This document shows, piece after piece, positions 1-9,967 of a DNA stretch of 64,000 nucleotides. The translations under genes and the position numbers were made by a program. The notes beneath the pieces are model-generated. The model searched no databases. It was not told where the DNA came from and saw only the letters and a program-made list of their open reading frames with translations. How positions within the stretch are numbered: the stretch's first letter is position 1; every line of letters starts with the position of its first letter. Source of the DNA: Mycolicibacterium iranicum (GTDB lineage: Bacteria; Actinomycetota; Actinomycetes; Mycobacteriales; Mycobacteriaceae); NCBI RefSeq assembly GCF_014190915.1, contig NZ_JACHVU010000003.1:186001-250000 (forward strand), read 5' to 3'.

Positions 1-528
1 CTCCCGTCGACTTCTGACCCCGAGTCGGACAAGCGTGCCGAGCAGGCGCGGGCCCTGTGCCTGCGCCTGCTCACCGCACGGGCGCGGACCCGCGCCGAAC
101 TGGAGGCGCAGCTGAGCAAGCGGGGCTACCCCGACGACCTCAGCGCCCAGGTTCTCGACCGGCTCGCACAGGTCGGCCTCGTCGATGACGAGGACTTCGC
201 CGAGCAGTGGGTGCGGTCACGGCGCCTCAACGCGGGAAAAGGCAAGCGCGCGTTGGCCGCCGAGTTGCGTAACAAGGGCGTGGACAACGAGGTGATCGAC
301 GCCGCGCTGTCCGACATCGACGCCGGCGCCGAACGCACCCGCGCCGAGCAGTTGGTTCGCGACAAGTTGCGCCGCGAGAAGCTCGGCGACCCCAGCGATC
401 GGGACGCGGAGAACAAGGTGGCCCGTCGGCTGGTCGGAATGCTCGCCCGCCGCGGCTACCACCAGTCGATGGCCTTCGACGTCGTCACCACCGAACTGGC
501 CAACGAGAGGGAACGCCGCAAGGTGTGA
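1..528 (+). CDS. recX: Regulatory protein RecX, 5' end missing
   Basis: RecX binds RecA filaments and restrains recombinase and LexA-coprotease activity; recX normally follows recA. The reading frame is open from base 1 and its start codon lies outside the window, so only the last 175 residues are present. They show the helix-rich RecX repeats: a [12 protein letters not shown] stretch, then [21 protein letters not shown] and, near the end, the third repeat with [11 protein letters not shown]. The length fits the C-terminal part of a mycobacterial RecX. An internal ATG at 211 is not the start, because the conserved motifs begin upstream of it. recA is expected just outside the left edge. Confidence 0.93.
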   Translation, partial: LPSTSDPESDKRAEQARALCLRLLTARARTRAELEAQLSKRGYPDDLSAQVLDRLAQVGLVDDEDFAEQWVRSRRLNAGKGKRALAAELRNKGVDNEVIDAALSDIDAGAERTRAEQLVRDKLRREKLGDPSDRDAENKVARRLVGMLARRGYHQSMAFDVVTTELANERERRKV

Positions 529-565
529 CCGGGGGATCGGCCCGTCGGACCGATCGGCCTGCCGT

Positions 566-838
566 TTACGCGGCGCTTCCGTGCGCCCGCCACGGCGCGG
601 CGTTCAGGTCGGCGATGACGCTGCGCGTGACCACGCGCCGCAGCACGATCACCGCCGCGGCGGCGGCGATGGCCGTCCAGGTGGAGTCGACGCTCAATCG
701 CAACAGCCCGGCCGCGGTGAGCAGCTCGAGCATCACCCGCAGCGCGAGCAGCGGGGCCCGGAAGACGACCAGCGCTGCGACGCCCAGCATGATGCCGGCG
801 ATGGCCAGGCACCACGAGGCGGCGACGACGACGCTCAC
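566..838 (-). CDS. Small membrane protein of unknown function
   Basis: This is a 90-residue protein with two to three hydrophobic helices (roughly residues 5-25, 28-45 and 55-68) and a short basic C-terminus. I do not recognise the family. It starts at a GTG that overlaps the stop codon of the DUF1622 gene (GTGA, 4 bases), so the two are probably translationally coupled. It is the last gene of the leftward series that begins with gluA. It could be a membrane partner of the DUF1622 protein, but this is inferred only from position. Confidence 0.6.
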   Translation of the reverse strand: MSVVVAASWCLAIAGIMLGVAALVVFRAPLLALRVMLELLTAAGLLRLSVDSTWTAIAAAAAVIVLRRVVTRSVIADLNAAPWRAHGSAA

Positions 839-1248
839 CGGGGTGTAGGCGGATCCGCCGCGGACCCCGGGTTCCTCAGCAGCTCGATTTCCCGCTGCTC
901 CTGGGCGATCTCACGGTTGAGGAAGTAGTTCAGCACGGTGCGGATCGCCGCGATCGCCGCGAGCTTGCCGATCTCCTCGAACGTCGGCGAGATCGCCGTG
1001 CGCAGTACGTCGGCGGCGAGCTGGAACTCCAGTCCGAGCACCAGGAACCTGGCCAGCGTCAGCCGCACGGCAGAGAACTGATTGATGTTGCGCCGTGCCA
1101 AGGCGACGAGGAACTTCGCGATGGCGACAACGGCGCCGATCATGATGACCACCGCGCCGCACGCCTCGATGAGCCGGACCATCAGGTCGACCATCTCGCG
1201 CAGCGCCGACTCCGGCAGGAGCTCGAACGCGCGCAGCGACTCGGTCAT
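835..1248 (-). CDS. DUF1622 family membrane protein
   Basis: The product has 137 residues. An amphipathic N-terminus is followed by a hydrophobic helix around residues 27-47, a basic stretch ARRNINQFSAVRLTLARF, and a second hydrophobic segment FLVLGLEFQLAADVLRTA, which are typical of DUF1622 (small integral membrane proteins of unknown role). The ATG at 1248 lies only 5 bases after the gluD stop. A much longer upstream frame exists but overlaps gluD completely, so it is not the gene. Cotranscription with gluABCD suggests an accessory membrane role, which is untested. Confidence 0.8.
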   Translation of the reverse strand: MTESLRAFELLPESALREMVDLMVRLIEACGAVVIMIGAVVAIAKFLVALARRNINQFSAVRLTLARFLVLGLEFQLAADVLRTAISPTFEEIGKLAAIAAIRTVLNYFLNREIAQEQREIELLRNPGSAADPPTPR

Positions 1249-1253
1249 CGGCG

Positions 1254-2132
1254 TCAGACGCCGCGGCTGCGGTCGCCCTGCAGTTCGAGCGGTTCGGCCT
1301 CCATGGGCGCCGGCCCTTTGCTCGACCGCCGTAGCCTGCGTTCCAGCCGCGTCGCCAGCCACGACAGCGTGAAGTTGAGCGCGATCATCAGCAGCGCGAT
1401 CACGATGAGCGCCGGAATGTAGTTGCCGTACGCCGAGCCGATGACCGTGCCCTGCCGCACCATCTCGACGAACGTGATCTGGTATCCGAGGGCGGTGTCC
1501 TTGAGCACCACGACGAGCTGCGAGATCAGCACCGGCAGCATCGAGGTGACCGCCTGCGGCAGCAGGACCGACCGCATGGTCTGGCCCCAGGTCAACCCCA
1601 GGGCGGACGCGGCTTCGGCCTGTCCGCGCGGCAGTGCGTGCACACCCGCACGCACGATCTCGGCGATGACGGCGCCGTTGTAGAGCGTGAGCCCGGTGAT
1701 GACGCCGGCCAGGGCAAGGTGCTGGGACGGGAAAACGTCGTAGAACGCATACAGGAAGTACGCGAAGATCATCATGATCAGCACCGGCACAGCCCGGAAG
1801 AACTCGACGAACACCGCGCAGAACCAGCGCAGGAACGGGTTCATCGACAACCGGCCCACGCCGAGCACGAACCCGAGCACCAGCGCCAGCACGATCGACA
1901 CCGCGGCCGCGGTCAGCGTCCCTTCGATACCCGGCAGCACGTAGGTACGCCACAGATCCGGGGTGAGGAACGGCTCCCACTTCTCGGCGGTGAGCTGTCC
2001 TCGCGAATCCAGCCGCGCGTAGACGACCCACAGGATCGCCAGGACGACGGCGACGGTGACCGCGGTGATGACATGGTTGCGGACGCGGGCCCGGGGCCCC
2101 GGGGCATCGAAGAGAACCGAGGATCCGGTCAT
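1254..2132 (-). CDS. gluD: Glutamate ABC transporter permease GluD
   Basis: This is one of two permease subunits of a GluABCD-type glutamate importer. The 292-residue protein has a cytoplasmic N-terminus, a first membrane helix around 22-42, and then the BPD_transp_1 core. The EAA loop that docks on the ATPase is visible as EAASALGLTWGQTMRSVLLP. The start ATG overlaps the gluC stop (ATGA), so the two permeases are coupled. A longer open frame upstream lies inside gluC and is not used. The basic C-terminal tail RLERRLRRSSK is probably cytoplasmic. Confidence 0.92.
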   Translation of the reverse strand: MTGSSVLFDAPGPRARVRNHVITAVTVAVVLAILWVVYARLDSRGQLTAEKWEPFLTPDLWRTYVLPGIEGTLTAAAVSIVLALVLGFVLGVGRLSMNPFLRWFCAVFVEFFRAVPVLIMMIFAYFLYAFYDVFPSQHLALAGVITGLTLYNGAVIAEIVRAGVHALPRGQAEAASALGLTWGQTMRSVLLPQAVTSMLPVLISQLVVVLKDTALGYQITFVEMVRQGTVIGSAYGNYIPALIVIALLMIALNFTLSWLATRLERRLRRSSKGPAPMEAEPLELQGDRSRGV

Positions 2133-2809
2133 CGCACGACCGCCAATCTCTTGCCCATCCACCCGAAGAGCAACCCCAGTGGCAGGGTGAGGATCACGAA
2201 CCCGAGGGCGAAGATTCCGCCGACCACCAGCACCGCCGCGGTGTTCTCGATCATCTCCTTCATCAGCAGTGCCGCTTCGGCGACGCCGATGGCCGAGGCG
2301 ATCGTGGTGTTCTTCGTCAACGCGATCAGCACCGAGCCCAGCGGGATGACCACCGCGCGAAACGCCTGCGGCAGCAGGATGATCCGCAGGTTCTGACCGA
2401 AGCTGAGCCCCAGGGATCGGGCGGCTTCGGCCTGTCCCAGCGGAATCGTGTTCACCCCGGAGCGCACCGTCTCGCACACGAACGACGCGGTGTAGACCGT
2501 CAACCCGAGCACGGCGAGCCGAAAGCCGCTGTCGGCGATGAACGTCGGGGACTGCCGGGTCGCCAGGGTGAGCCCGAGCGTCTGGGCAAGTCCGAACGAA
2601 CAGAACAGGATGATCAGGGTCAGCGGGGTGTTGCGCACGATGTTGACGTACGCGGTGCCGATCCAGTTGAGCATCGGCACCGGCGCCAGCCGCATCGCGG
2701 CCAGCACCGTGCCGAGCACCAGGGCACCGAGCGCCGAGAGGACCGTGAGCTGGACGGTGGTCCAGAACGCGGCGAAGATCTCAGCGCGATACTCGGTGAA
2801 AACCTCCAC
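2129..2809 (-). CDS. gluC: Glutamate ABC transporter permease GluC
   Basis: This 226-residue permease subunit has about five membrane helices and the amino-acid-type permease fold (His/Glu/Gln/Arg family). Diagnostic segments are NIVRNTPLTLIILF after the second helix and the EAA loop EAARSLGLSFGQNLRIILLP. It begins 27 bases after gluB and ends overlapping the gluD start by four bases. It pairs with GluD to form the translocation pore, while GluA supplies ATP hydrolysis and GluB delivers substrate. Confidence 0.93.
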   Translation of the reverse strand: MEVFTEYRAEIFAAFWTTVQLTVLSALGALVLGTVLAAMRLAPVPMLNWIGTAYVNIVRNTPLTLIILFCSFGLAQTLGLTLATRQSPTFIADSGFRLAVLGLTVYTASFVCETVRSGVNTIPLGQAEAARSLGLSFGQNLRIILLPQAFRAVVIPLGSVLIALTKNTTIASAIGVAEAALLMKEMIENTAAVLVVGGIFALGFVILTLPLGLLFGWMGKRLAVVR

Positions 2810-2836
2810 GGGCGGCTCCGGTGGCTACCTGGTCGG

Positions 2837-3667
2837 TCAGTTGTCCAGCGGCGGGGGTGCCGGCGCGGTGATCCCGGCCGGGCCGAGGTTCTTGTCGAAC
2901 GCTTCCTTCCAGGCCCCGCTGTCCTCCATCTTCTTGAGCGCATCGTTGATCTTGGTGCGCATCTCGGTGTCGTCCTTCTTCAGGCCGATCCCGTAACGCT
3001 CCTCGGAGAACGGCTCGCCGACGATCTTGAACGCACCCGGGCTCTGCGCCGCGTACCCCGCCAGGATGACCTCGTCGGTGGTGACCGCGTCGACGGCGCC
3101 GTTCTTGAGCGCATCGATGCACGCCGAGTACGTGTCGTACTGCTGGAGCTGCACGCCCTGGTACTCGTCCTTGATCTTCTGGGCGGGCGTCGACCCGGAC
3201 ACCGAGCAGAGGATCTTGTTGTTCTCCAGCGACGCCGCGCCGGTGATGTCGTTGTTGTCCGAACGGACCAGCAGGCTCTGGCCCGTGATCAGGTACGGCC
3301 CGGCGAAGGACACCTTCTCCTTGCGCGCATCGGTGATCGAGTACGTCGCGGCGATGAACGACACCTGCCCGTTCTGGATCAGGTTCTCGCGCTGCGCCGA
3401 CGGCGCTTCCTTCCATTCGATCTTGTCCGGTGCGAAGCCAAGCTCGCCGGCGACGTAGGTGGCGACGTCGACGTCGAACCCGCTCATGGTGCCGTCGGGG
3501 TTCTTCTGGCCGAGGCCGGGCTGGTCGAACTTGGTGCCGATGACGATGGTGTCCCCGCCGCCGGCGCCACCACCGCCGCCGGAGTCACCTCCGCCACAGG
3601 CGGTGACGGCGAGGGGGAGCGCGACGGCCAGGCCGAGCGCACCGAGGATGCGCTTGGAGAAAACCAT
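2837..3667 (-). CDS. gluB: Glutamate-binding lipoprotein GluB
   Basis: This is the periplasmic-face solute-binding subunit of the glutamate importer. The 276-residue protein has a lipoprotein signal peptide ending in the lipobox VTAC, with Cys24 lipidated, followed by a glycine-rich linker and an SBP_bac_3 domain. The ATG at 3667 is preferred because AAAGGA lies 8 bases upstream. An in-frame ATG at 3691 would overlap the gluA stop and add eight hydrophilic residues before the signal peptide. Substrate specificity for glutamate is inferred from operon type. Confidence 0.92.
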   Translation of the reverse strand: MVFSKRILGALGLAVALPLAVTACGGGDSGGGGGAGGGDTIVIGTKFDQPGLGQKNPDGTMSGFDVDVATYVAGELGFAPDKIEWKEAPSAQRENLIQNGQVSFIAATYSITDARKEKVSFAGPYLITGQSLLVRSDNNDITGAASLENNKILCSVSGSTPAQKIKDEYQGVQLQQYDTYSACIDALKNGAVDAVTTDEVILAGYAAQSPGAFKIVGEPFSEERYGIGLKKDDTEMRTKINDALKKMEDSGAWKEAFDKNLGPAGITAPAPPPLDN

Positions 3668-3690
3668 GAACGTGTTCCTTTCGGTGGACA

Positions 3691-4452
3691 TCAGTGATGC
3701 AGGATCTTGCCGAGAAAGTCTTTGGCGCGGTCGGTCTGCGGGTTGTCGAAGAACTGGACGGGTTCGGCGTCCTCGACGATGGCCCCGTCGGACATGAACA
3801 CGACGCGGTTGGCGGCACGCCGGGCGAAACCCATTTCGTGGGTGACGACGAGCATCGTCATCCCCTCGGTCGCCAGGCCCGACATCACGGCCAGCACTTC
3901 GTTGATCATCTCGGGGTCCAGCGCGCTGGTGGGCTCGTCGAAGAGCATCACCTTGGGGTTCATCGCCAGCGACCGTGCGATGGCGACGCGCTGCTGCTGA
4001 CCGCCGGACAGTTGAGCGGGGTATTTGTCGGCCTGGTTGGCCACGCCCACCCGCTCGAGCAGGCTCATCGCCTTCTCACGCGCCTGCTCCTTGGACGACT
4101 TGCGCACCTTCATCGGCGCGAGGGTCACGTTCTCCAGAATTGTCTTGTGCGCGAACAGATTGAAGGACTGGAACACCATCCCGACATCCGAACGGAGTTG
4201 CGCCAGTTTGCGACCCTCCGCCGGAAGGACGTTCCCGTCGATCGCGATCGTGCCCGAGTCGATGGTCTCCAGACGGTTGATGGTGCGGCACAGCGTGGAC
4301 TTGCCGGACCCCGACGGCCCCAGCACGACGACCACCTGTCCCTTGCCGACCTCAAGGTTGATGTCCTTGAGAACGTGGAGTGCGCCGAAGTGCTTGTTGA
4401 CCGCGCTGACCGAGATCATCGGCACGGCAGGGGACTCCCTGGGGCTCTCCAT
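3691..4452 (-). CDS. gluA: Glutamate ABC transporter ATPase GluA
   Basis: This is the ATP-hydrolysing subunit of the polar amino acid importer, 253 residues. Walker A GPSGSGKS is at 45-52, the ABC signature LSGGQQQR at 148-155, Walker B with DEPTSALD at 172-179, and the switch His205 in VVTHEMGFA. It is the first gene of gluABCD. The ATG at 4452 sits 8 bases after a TAAGGT -10 hexamer, which argues for a leaderless start here rather than at Met12, where the conserved domain begins. Confidence 0.95.
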   Translation of the reverse strand: MESPRESPAVPMISVSAVNKHFGALHVLKDINLEVGKGQVVVVLGPSGSGKSTLCRTINRLETIDSGTIAIDGNVLPAEGRKLAQLRSDVGMVFQSFNLFAHKTILENVTLAPMKVRKSSKEQAREKAMSLLERVGVANQADKYPAQLSGGQQQRVAIARSLAMNPKVMLFDEPTSALDPEMINEVLAVMSGLATEGMTMLVVTHEMGFARRAANRVVFMSDGAIVEDAEPVQFFDNPQTDRAKDFLGKILHH

Positions 4453-4460
4453 GCGTGATG

Positions 4461-4466
4461 ACCTTA
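4461..4466 (-). promoter_or_regulatory. -10 hexamer of the gluA operon
   Basis: TAAGGT on the minus strand ends 8 bases before the gluA ATG, matching TANNNT spacing for a leaderless mycobacterial transcript. No clear -35 element was picked out. It lies about 100 bases from the divergent miaB -10 element. Confidence 0.55.
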
Positions 4467-4564
4467 CCCAGGGAACGTCCAGCGTGCCCGGAACTCACCG
4501 ATCCCGCGATTCCCCGAAGCCGGGCGCCCGCCCCGGTGATTTCGGGCCGACCGAGGGTGCTCCG

Positions 4565-4570
4565 TAGGAT
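4565..4570 (+). promoter_or_regulatory. -10 hexamer of miaB
   Basis: TAGGAT is followed by six bases (GGGGCG) and then the GTG start of miaB. This spacing puts the transcription start at or within a base or two of the GTG, so miaB is probably leaderless. Confidence 0.6.
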
Positions 4571-4576
4571 GGGGCG

Positions 4577-6154
4577 GTGACTACCACGGTGACGCAGACG
4601 AGCGGGCTTTCGTCCGATCGTGCCGTGCGCACCTTCGAGGTCCGCACCTACGGCTGCCAGATGAACGTGCACGATTCCGAGCGCCTCGCGGGCCTGCTGG
4701 AGGAAGCCGGTTATCAGCGTGCCGGGGACGGCGCCGACGCCGACATCGTCGTGTTCAACACCTGCGCGGTGCGTGAGAACGCCGACAACAAGCTCTACGG
4801 CAACCTCAGTCACCTCGCCCCGCGCAAGCAGGCGGACCCGCACATGCAGATCGCCGTCGGCGGTTGCCTGGCCCAGAAGGACCGCGACTCCGTTCTGCGC
4901 AAGGCCCCGTGGGTCGACGTCGTCTTCGGCACCCACAACATCGGCTCGTTACCCACCCTGCTCGACCGGGCCCGTCACAACCGCGTGGCGCAGGTCGAAA
5001 TCGCCGAGGCGCTGCAGGAATTCCCGTCGGCACTGCCGGCCCGTCGCGAATCCTCGTATGCCGCATGGGTTTCCATCTCGGTGGGGTGCAACAACACCTG
5101 CACGTTCTGCATCGTGCCGTCGCTGCGCGGCAAGGAGGTCGACCGCAGGCCGGGCGACGTGCTGGCCGAGGTGCAGACCCTGGTCGACCAGGGCGTGCTG
5201 GAGATCACGCTGCTGGGGCAGAACGTGAACGCCTACGGCGTCTCGTTCGCCACGGACGAGCGCCTGCGCGAGAACCCTCACATGTGGTCGGACCAGCCCC
5301 GCGATCGCGGGGCCTTCGCGAAGTTGCTCCGTGCGTGCGGGCGGATCGACGGCCTGGAGCGGGTGCGCTTCACCTCGCCGCACCCCGCCGAGTTCACCGA
5401 CGACGTGATCGAGGCGATGGCCGAGACGCCGAACGTGTGCCCCACCTTGCACATGCCCCTGCAATCGGGCTCCGACCGCATCCTGCGGGCGATGCGCCGC
5501 TCCTACCGGGCGGATCGCTACCTCGGGATCATCGAGCGGGTCCGGGCGGCGATCCCGCATGCGGCGATCACCACCGACCTCATCGTGGGATTTCCGGGGG
5601 AGACCGAGGAGGACTTCCAGGCCACCCTCGATGTCGTCGCCGCGGCCAGGTTCTCCACCGCCTTCACATTCCAGTACTCGAAACGCCCGGGCACGCCCGC
5701 TGCGGAGTTCACCGACCAGGTGCCGAAAGCCGTTGTGTCGGAGCGTTATCAACGTCTCATCGAGTTGCAGGAGCGGATCTCGCTGGAGGAGAACCGCGCT
5801 CAGGTCGGCCGCGAGGTGGAGCTGCTGGTCGCCACCGGCGAGGGACGCAAGGACGCCGCGACGGCCCGGATGTCAGGCCGCGCACGCGACGGCCGGCTGG
5901 TCCATTTCGCGCCCGGTGACGTCGGTGATCCCGTCGCCGGCAACGGCATCAGGCCCGGCGACATCGTCGTCACGACCGTCACCGGCGCCGCACCGCACCA
6001 CCTGATCGCCGACGCCCCACTGATCGGGCACCGGCGCACCCGCGCCGGCGACGCGCACGCCGCCGGCCAGAGGCCCCGCACCGGCGTCGGACTCGGGATG
6101 CCCGCCGTGGGCATGCCGGCGGCCGCGCCGATGACCGCAGGGTGCTCGCGATGA
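4577..6154 (+). CDS. miaB: tRNA-i6A37 methylthiotransferase MiaB
   Basis: This radical-SAM enzyme converts i6A37 to ms2i6A37 in tRNAs reading UNN codons, acting after MiaA. The 525-residue protein has an N-terminal MTTase domain with cluster cysteines Cys27 (YGCQMN), Cys63 (NTCAVREN) and Cys97 (GGCLAQ). The radical-SAM motif CNNTCTFC has Cys171, Cys175 and Cys178, and a C-terminal TRAM domain follows. The last ~45 residues are an Ala/Gly/Pro-rich tail that the usual MiaB lacks. The stop overlaps the next start (ATGA). Confidence 0.96.
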   Translation: MTTTVTQTSGLSSDRAVRTFEVRTYGCQMNVHDSERLAGLLEEAGYQRAGDGADADIVVFNTCAVRENADNKLYGNLSHLAPRKQADPHMQIAVGGCLAQKDRDSVLRKAPWVDVVFGTHNIGSLPTLLDRARHNRVAQVEIAEALQEFPSALPARRESSYAAWVSISVGCNNTCTFCIVPSLRGKEVDRRPGDVLAEVQTLVDQGVLEITLLGQNVNAYGVSFATDERLRENPHMWSDQPRDRGAFAKLLRACGRIDGLERVRFTSPHPAEFTDDVIEAMAETPNVCPTLHMPLQSGSDRILRAMRRSYRADRYLGIIERVRAAIPHAAITTDLIVGFPGETEEDFQATLDVVAAARFSTAFTFQYSKRPGTPAAEFTDQVPKAVVSERYQRLIELQERISLEENRAQVGREVELLVATGEGRKDAATARMSGRARDGRLVHFAPGDVGDPVAGNGIRPGDIVVTTVTGAAPHHLIADAPLIGHRRTRAGDAHAAGQRPRTGVGLGMPAVGMPAAAPMTAGCSR

Positions 6155-6771
6155 CCGGCAACGCCCCGAGTGGTGACGATTTCGACAGCTTCAAGGGCGA
6201 CATCGAAGCCGCCGAACGCCGGGTCGCCCGCGAGATCGACCCCGGCCCCCGGGCCCTGGTCATCGCCATCCTGGTGTTCGTGCTGATGGCCACCCTGGTG
6301 CTGCCGCACACCGGCGCCGCCCGGGGGATCGACGTGCTCACCGGTTCGGACGCCGCGATGGCGAGCGGCGTCGCGCTGCCGCACCGCGTGTTCGCGTGGC
6401 TGTCGATCGTGTTCGGTGTCGGGTTCTCCATGGCCGCACTGCTGACCCGTCGCTGGGCGCTGGCCTGGATCGCGCTGGCCGGATCCACCGTGGCGTCGTT
6501 CGTGGGGTTGCTGGCGGTGTGGTCGCGCCAGACCGCGCCGGACCCGTACCCGGGACCCGGGATCGGGCTGTTCGTGGCGTGGCTGTCGGTCATCCTGCTG
6601 AGCTACCACTGGGCCAGGGCCGTCGCCGCGCGCACTGCATTACAGCTCGCCGCCGAGGAACACCGGCGCCGCGTGATCGCCGAAGGCCAGAACAAAGGCC
6701 TGCTGGAAACCTTCACCGAGGATCGCGACGCCCCGCCGACGAACGACGGCGACGACACCCCGCCTCGCTGA
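6151..6771 (+). CDS. Conserved actinobacterial membrane protein (Rv2732c-like)
   Basis: The 206-residue protein has a charged N-terminus ([16 protein letters not shown]) and four hydrophobic helices at roughly 33-52, 78-100, 104-124 and 132-152. The tail is long and hydrophilic, [20 protein letters not shown]. The ATG at 6151 overlaps the miaB stop; the TTG/ATG further up would lie inside miaB. The same membrane gene follows miaB in M. tuberculosis as I recall it. Function is unknown; coupling to miaB is positional. It ends nine bases before the convergent DUF349 gene. Confidence 0.82.
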   Translation: MTGNAPSGDDFDSFKGDIEAAERRVAREIDPGPRALVIAILVFVLMATLVLPHTGAARGIDVLTGSDAAMASGVALPHRVFAWLSIVFGVGFSMAALLTRRWALAWIALAGSTVASFVGLLAVWSRQTAPDPYPGPGIGLFVAWLSVILLSYHWARAVAARTALQLAAEEHRRRVIAEGQNKGLLETFTEDRDAPPTNDGDDTPPR

Positions 6772-6780
6772 GGCGCCCGG

Positions 6781-8187
6781 TCACCGCTTCTTGCTGAGCG
6801 AATCCGCGGCCGCGTCGGCCCACTGCCGCCACTGCTCGGCGCTGGCCCGCGCCTGCTCGGCGTCCTTGGTGCGGCCCGCCGCGGCGGCCTTCTCGGCCTG
6901 ACGCTCGAACTGTTCGGCCCGCGCCCGGAACTGGTCGGCCCTGGCCTTCGCCTCGGGGTCCACGCCGCCGGTGGGGGCGTCGCGGATCTTCTTCTCCACG
7001 GCCCGCAGGCGGCGCTCCAGATCGGCGGCCCGTTCGCGGGGCACCTTGCCGATGGCATCCCACTTGTCGCCCAGGGCGCGCAGCGCAGCACGTGCGGCGT
7101 CGAGGTCAGAGGTGTCGATCCGCTCCGCCTCGGCCAGCAACGCCTCCTTGGCCTGCAGGTTGGTGCGGAACTCGGCGTCGCGTTCGGCGGTCGCGGCGTT
7201 GCGCGCGGAGAAGAACTTGTCCTGCGCAGCCTTGAACCGCTGCCACAGGGCGTCGTCGACGTCCTTCGACGCGCGGCCTGCGGCCTTCCACTCGGTCAGC
7301 AGGTCGCGGAAGGTGCCCGACGTGGGACCCCAGTCCGTGGAGTCACACAGCTGCTCGGCCCGCTCGCAGAGGGCCTCCTTGGCCTGTTTGGCGCCGGCGC
7401 GTTCACGGTCCAGCTCCGCGAAGTGCGACCCCCGGCGGCGGTTGAAGGTCTCGCGGGCCGCCGAGTACCGCTTCCACAGCGCGTCGTCGACCTTGCGGTC
7501 CAGACCGGTGATCGTCTTCCACTCGTCGAGGATGGCCCGCATCCGGTCGCCGGCGGCTTTCCACTGGGTGGCGTTGGCCGCCAGATCCTCGGCCTCGGCG
7601 GCGAGCGCTTCCTTGCGGGCGGTCTGAGCGGCCCGCAGTTCCTCGCGCTTGGCCTTCTCCTCCTGGGTGGCGCTGTCGGCGTGTTCGACGATCGCGGCCA
7701 GCCGCGCGGCCAGCGAATCGACATCGCCGAGCACATGGGCCTCGGGCAGGGTCTCGGCCAGTGTCTTGGCCGCCGAGCGGATCTTGCGCGCGTCCCCGAC
7801 ACCGGACGCGAGGCGGGTCTCCAGCAGCACCACCTCGGTCTGCAGATCGTCGAAACGGCGTCCGAAGTGCGCGTACGCCGCCTCGGCGTCGCCGGCCTGC
7901 CAGGAACCGATGGTCCGTTCGCCGGAGGCTGTGATCAGCCAGACCGTGCCGTCGGGGTCGACCCGGCCGAACCGGTGCGGGTCGCTGCTGGGCACGACCG
8001 GGACGGCCGCGGCGGCAGCCGGCGCCGCCGGGCGGGGCCCCGGACGGGGTGCGGGCCCGGGTTTGGGTCTGGCGGTGGCGGACGGCTTGGGTGGTGTCGG
8101 CGCCTCGGGAGCTGCAGTGTCCGGCGCGTCCTGCGCGGCGTTCTGCTGATCGGCTTCCTGGGAGCCACCTGACTCGGTGATCGTCAT
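6781..8187 (-). CDS. DUF349 repeat protein (Rv2731-like)
   Basis: The 468-residue protein has an N-terminal low-complexity Ala/Pro/Lys region (to about residue 75), a short domain containing [24 protein letters not shown], and then several DUF349 repeats made of long charged helices, recognisable as W-K-x-I / LWxRFxAAxDxF patterns. It is predicted to be largely coiled-coil and cytoplasmic. The ATG at 8187 has GAGG eight bases upstream; the longer frame upstream is low-scoring. DUF349 proteins have no settled biochemical role that I can assign here. Confidence 0.85.
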   Translation of the reverse strand: MTITESGGSQEADQQNAAQDAPDTAAPEAPTPPKPSATARPKPGPAPRPGPRPAAPAAAAAVPVVPSSDPHRFGRVDPDGTVWLITASGERTIGSWQAGDAEAAYAHFGRRFDDLQTEVVLLETRLASGVGDARKIRSAAKTLAETLPEAHVLGDVDSLAARLAAIVEHADSATQEEKAKREELRAAQTARKEALAAEAEDLAANATQWKAAGDRMRAILDEWKTITGLDRKVDDALWKRYSAARETFNRRRGSHFAELDRERAGAKQAKEALCERAEQLCDSTDWGPTSGTFRDLLTEWKAAGRASKDVDDALWQRFKAAQDKFFSARNAATAERDAEFRTNLQAKEALLAEAERIDTSDLDAARAALRALGDKWDAIGKVPRERAADLERRLRAVEKKIRDAPTGGVDPEAKARADQFRARAEQFERQAEKAAAAGRTKDAEQARASAEQWRQWADAAADSLSKKR

Positions 8188-8391
8188 GTCCGTTACCTCG
8201 TGCCCTCCGCGCGGTTCCCCACGCACGTGCCGCGCAGCGCGGCGCCTGTAGCCGTCGACGTCGTCGTACAACGCTTCGAACGGTTGTCGAATGCTTATTG
8301 AAACAGGTTGCCCGGCGCTGCGCCCACGCCTTGGCATCGCTGATGCCTAGGCTCTCTGCGAAAGCGGTCCGGGTGAGGCGGGGAGGTGACG

Positions 8392-9270
8392 ATGGCGAAG
8401 GCGGATATCGCCGCGCTGCTGGCCTTGGCCGCGGCATTCTTCATCGCCGTCGGCGACGTCATCCATCAGCGCTCGGCCCACGAGGTGACCGACGAGGCCG
8501 TCGGGCACACCGAGCTCTTCCTGCGGCTTCTCAAGGACCGGAAGTGGTGGCTGGGCAGCGGGGTCGCCGCGGCGGGATTCGCGCTGCAGGCCGCCGCCCT
8601 GGGACTGGGCTCGGTGCTGCTCGTGCAGGCCCTGCTCGTGACGTCACTGCTGTTCGCGCTGCCGATCAACGCGAAGTTGAGCCATCGCCGGGTGACCCGG
8701 TGGGAGTGGTTGTGGGCCGCGTTGCTGGCCGGCGCGGTCGCGGTCATCGTGACGGTCGGAAACCCCACCGAAGGCGCGTCGCGGGCGTCGCTGGAGACCT
8801 GGCTCGGCGTCGCGGCGGTGCTCGGCCCCGTCCTCGCGCTGTGCGTGATCGGCGCCCGGATGTCGTCCGGACCGGTCAGCGCGGTGCTGATGGCCGTGGT
8901 CTCCGGCGCTCTGTGGGGATTGTTCGCGGTGCTGACCAAGGCGGTCGTGCACCGTCTCGATGTCACCAGCCTCGCCGGTGTCCTCGAACTCGCGCGCACC
9001 CCGGAGCTCTACGCGTGGGCCGTCGTCGGAATCGTCGGCACGTCGACGCAGCAGGCCGCGTTCCGCGCGGGTGCGCTGACAGCCTCGCTGCCCACCATGA
9101 CGGTCGCCGAACCCATGGTCGCGTGCGCGCTGGGCGTCGTGGTGCTGGGCGAGACGCTGCGCCCGGGTGAGGCGGGCTGGGTCACGCTGATCGCCGCCGT
9201 CACGGTGATGGTGGTCGCCACCGCGGCCCTGGCGCGTGGGGAGGCGGCCGCCCGGGATCCGGTTGGCTAG
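8392..9270 (+). CDS. DMT/EamA-type membrane transporter
   Basis: The 292-residue protein has about nine to ten hydrophobic helices in two similar halves, the layout of drug/metabolite transporters. Segments such as GSVLLVQALLVTSLLFALPI and TVAEPMVACALGVVVLGET fit the second-half signature of EamA-like proteins. The ATG at 8392 has GGGAGG six bases upstream; a GTG at 8386 overlaps that ribosome-binding site and is rejected. Its order before the dioxygenase-like gene and miaA is conserved in M. tuberculosis (Rv2729c, from memory). The substrate is unknown. Confidence 0.82.
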   Translation: MAKADIAALLALAAAFFIAVGDVIHQRSAHEVTDEAVGHTELFLRLLKDRKWWLGSGVAAAGFALQAAALGLGSVLLVQALLVTSLLFALPINAKLSHRRVTRWEWLWAALLAGAVAVIVTVGNPTEGASRASLETWLGVAAVLGPVLALCVIGARMSSGPVSAVLMAVVSGALWGLFAVLTKAVVHRLDVTSLAGVLELARTPELYAWAVVGIVGTSTQQAAFRAGALTASLPTMTVAEPMVACALGVVVLGETLRPGEAGWVTLIAAVTVMVVATAALARGEAAARDPVG

Positions 9271-9273
9271 CTT
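9268..9273 (+). promoter_or_regulatory. -10 hexamer of the dioxygenase-like gene and miaA
   Basis: TAGCTT overlaps the stop codon of the transporter gene and is followed by seven bases and the ATG at 9281. This is the same arrangement as the other probable leaderless starts in the window. Confidence 0.45.
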
Positions 9274-9280
9274 GGACCTG

Positions 9281-9967
9281 ATGTTGAGCGCCCTCGCGAT
9301 CGTGCCGTCGCCACCGCTGCTGGTCCCCGAGCTCGCCTCGTCGGCGGCTGCCGAGACCGAGGAGCTGCGGGCGGCGGCGATCGCGGCCGCAGCGGGTCTG
9401 CCTCCGCGCTGGATCGCCGTCGGCGTCGCGGCAGGCGACGCCGTCCACGGTCCGGGTTCGTGCGGCACCTTCGCGGGCTACGGCGTCGACGTGCGGGTCG
9501 GGCTGTCGCCGGGTCCGGCCGGGGAACCCGTCGCGCTGCCGCTGTGTTCGCTGGTCACCGGCTGGCTGCGTGGTCAGGCCCGGCCCGAGGCCCAGGCCGA
9601 GGTCCACGCGTTCCGCAGTGACCTCGACGCCGAGTCGGCCCTGCGCCAGGGCGGACTGCTGCGGCAGACGATCGACGCCCGTGGCGACGAGGTCGGCGTG
9701 CTCGTCGTGGCCGACGGCGCCAACACGCTCACCGCGACCGCGCCCGGCGGGCACGACCCCGATTCGGTGCCGGTGCAGGACGCGCTCGACGACGCGCTGG
9801 CCCGCGGCGACGCGGCGGCGCTGAGGTCGTTGCCCGAGGGCATCGTCGGCCGGGTGGCCTACCAGGTACTGGCGGGGCTGATCGGTACCGGACCGCAGTC
9901 GGCCACCGAGCTCTACCGCGGGGCGCCGTACGGGGTCGGCTACTTCGTCGGCGTCTGGGCTCCGTGA
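9281..9967 (+). CDS. Class III extradiol dioxygenase B-like protein (Rv2728c-like)
   Basis: The 228-residue cytoplasmic protein begins [19 protein letters not shown]. Such an opening is typical of LigB-superfamily subunits (extradiol ring-cleavage dioxygenases). The classic metal-binding histidines of active dioxygenases are not obvious, so catalytic activity is doubtful. The stop overlaps the miaA GTG start by four bases, so the two are coupled. Placement before miaA is conserved in mycobacteria as I recall. Either a minor metabolic enzyme or a structural relative is possible. Confidence 0.72.
   Translation: MLSALAIVPSPPLLVPELASSAAAETEELRAAAIAAAAGLPPRWIAVGVAAGDAVHGPGSCGTFAGYGVDVRVGLSPGPAGEPVALPLCSLVTGWLRGQARPEAQAEVHAFRSDLDAESALRQGGLLRQTIDARGDEVGVLVVADGANTLTATAPGGHDPDSVPVQDALDDALARGDAAALRSLPEGIVGRVAYQVLAGLIGTGPQSATELYRGAPYGVGYFVGVWAP

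Noticed and set aside
8276-8291. LexA box between the DUF349 and transporter genes
   Set aside because: TCGAAC is present but the second half (GTCGAA) differs from GTTCGA at three positions.
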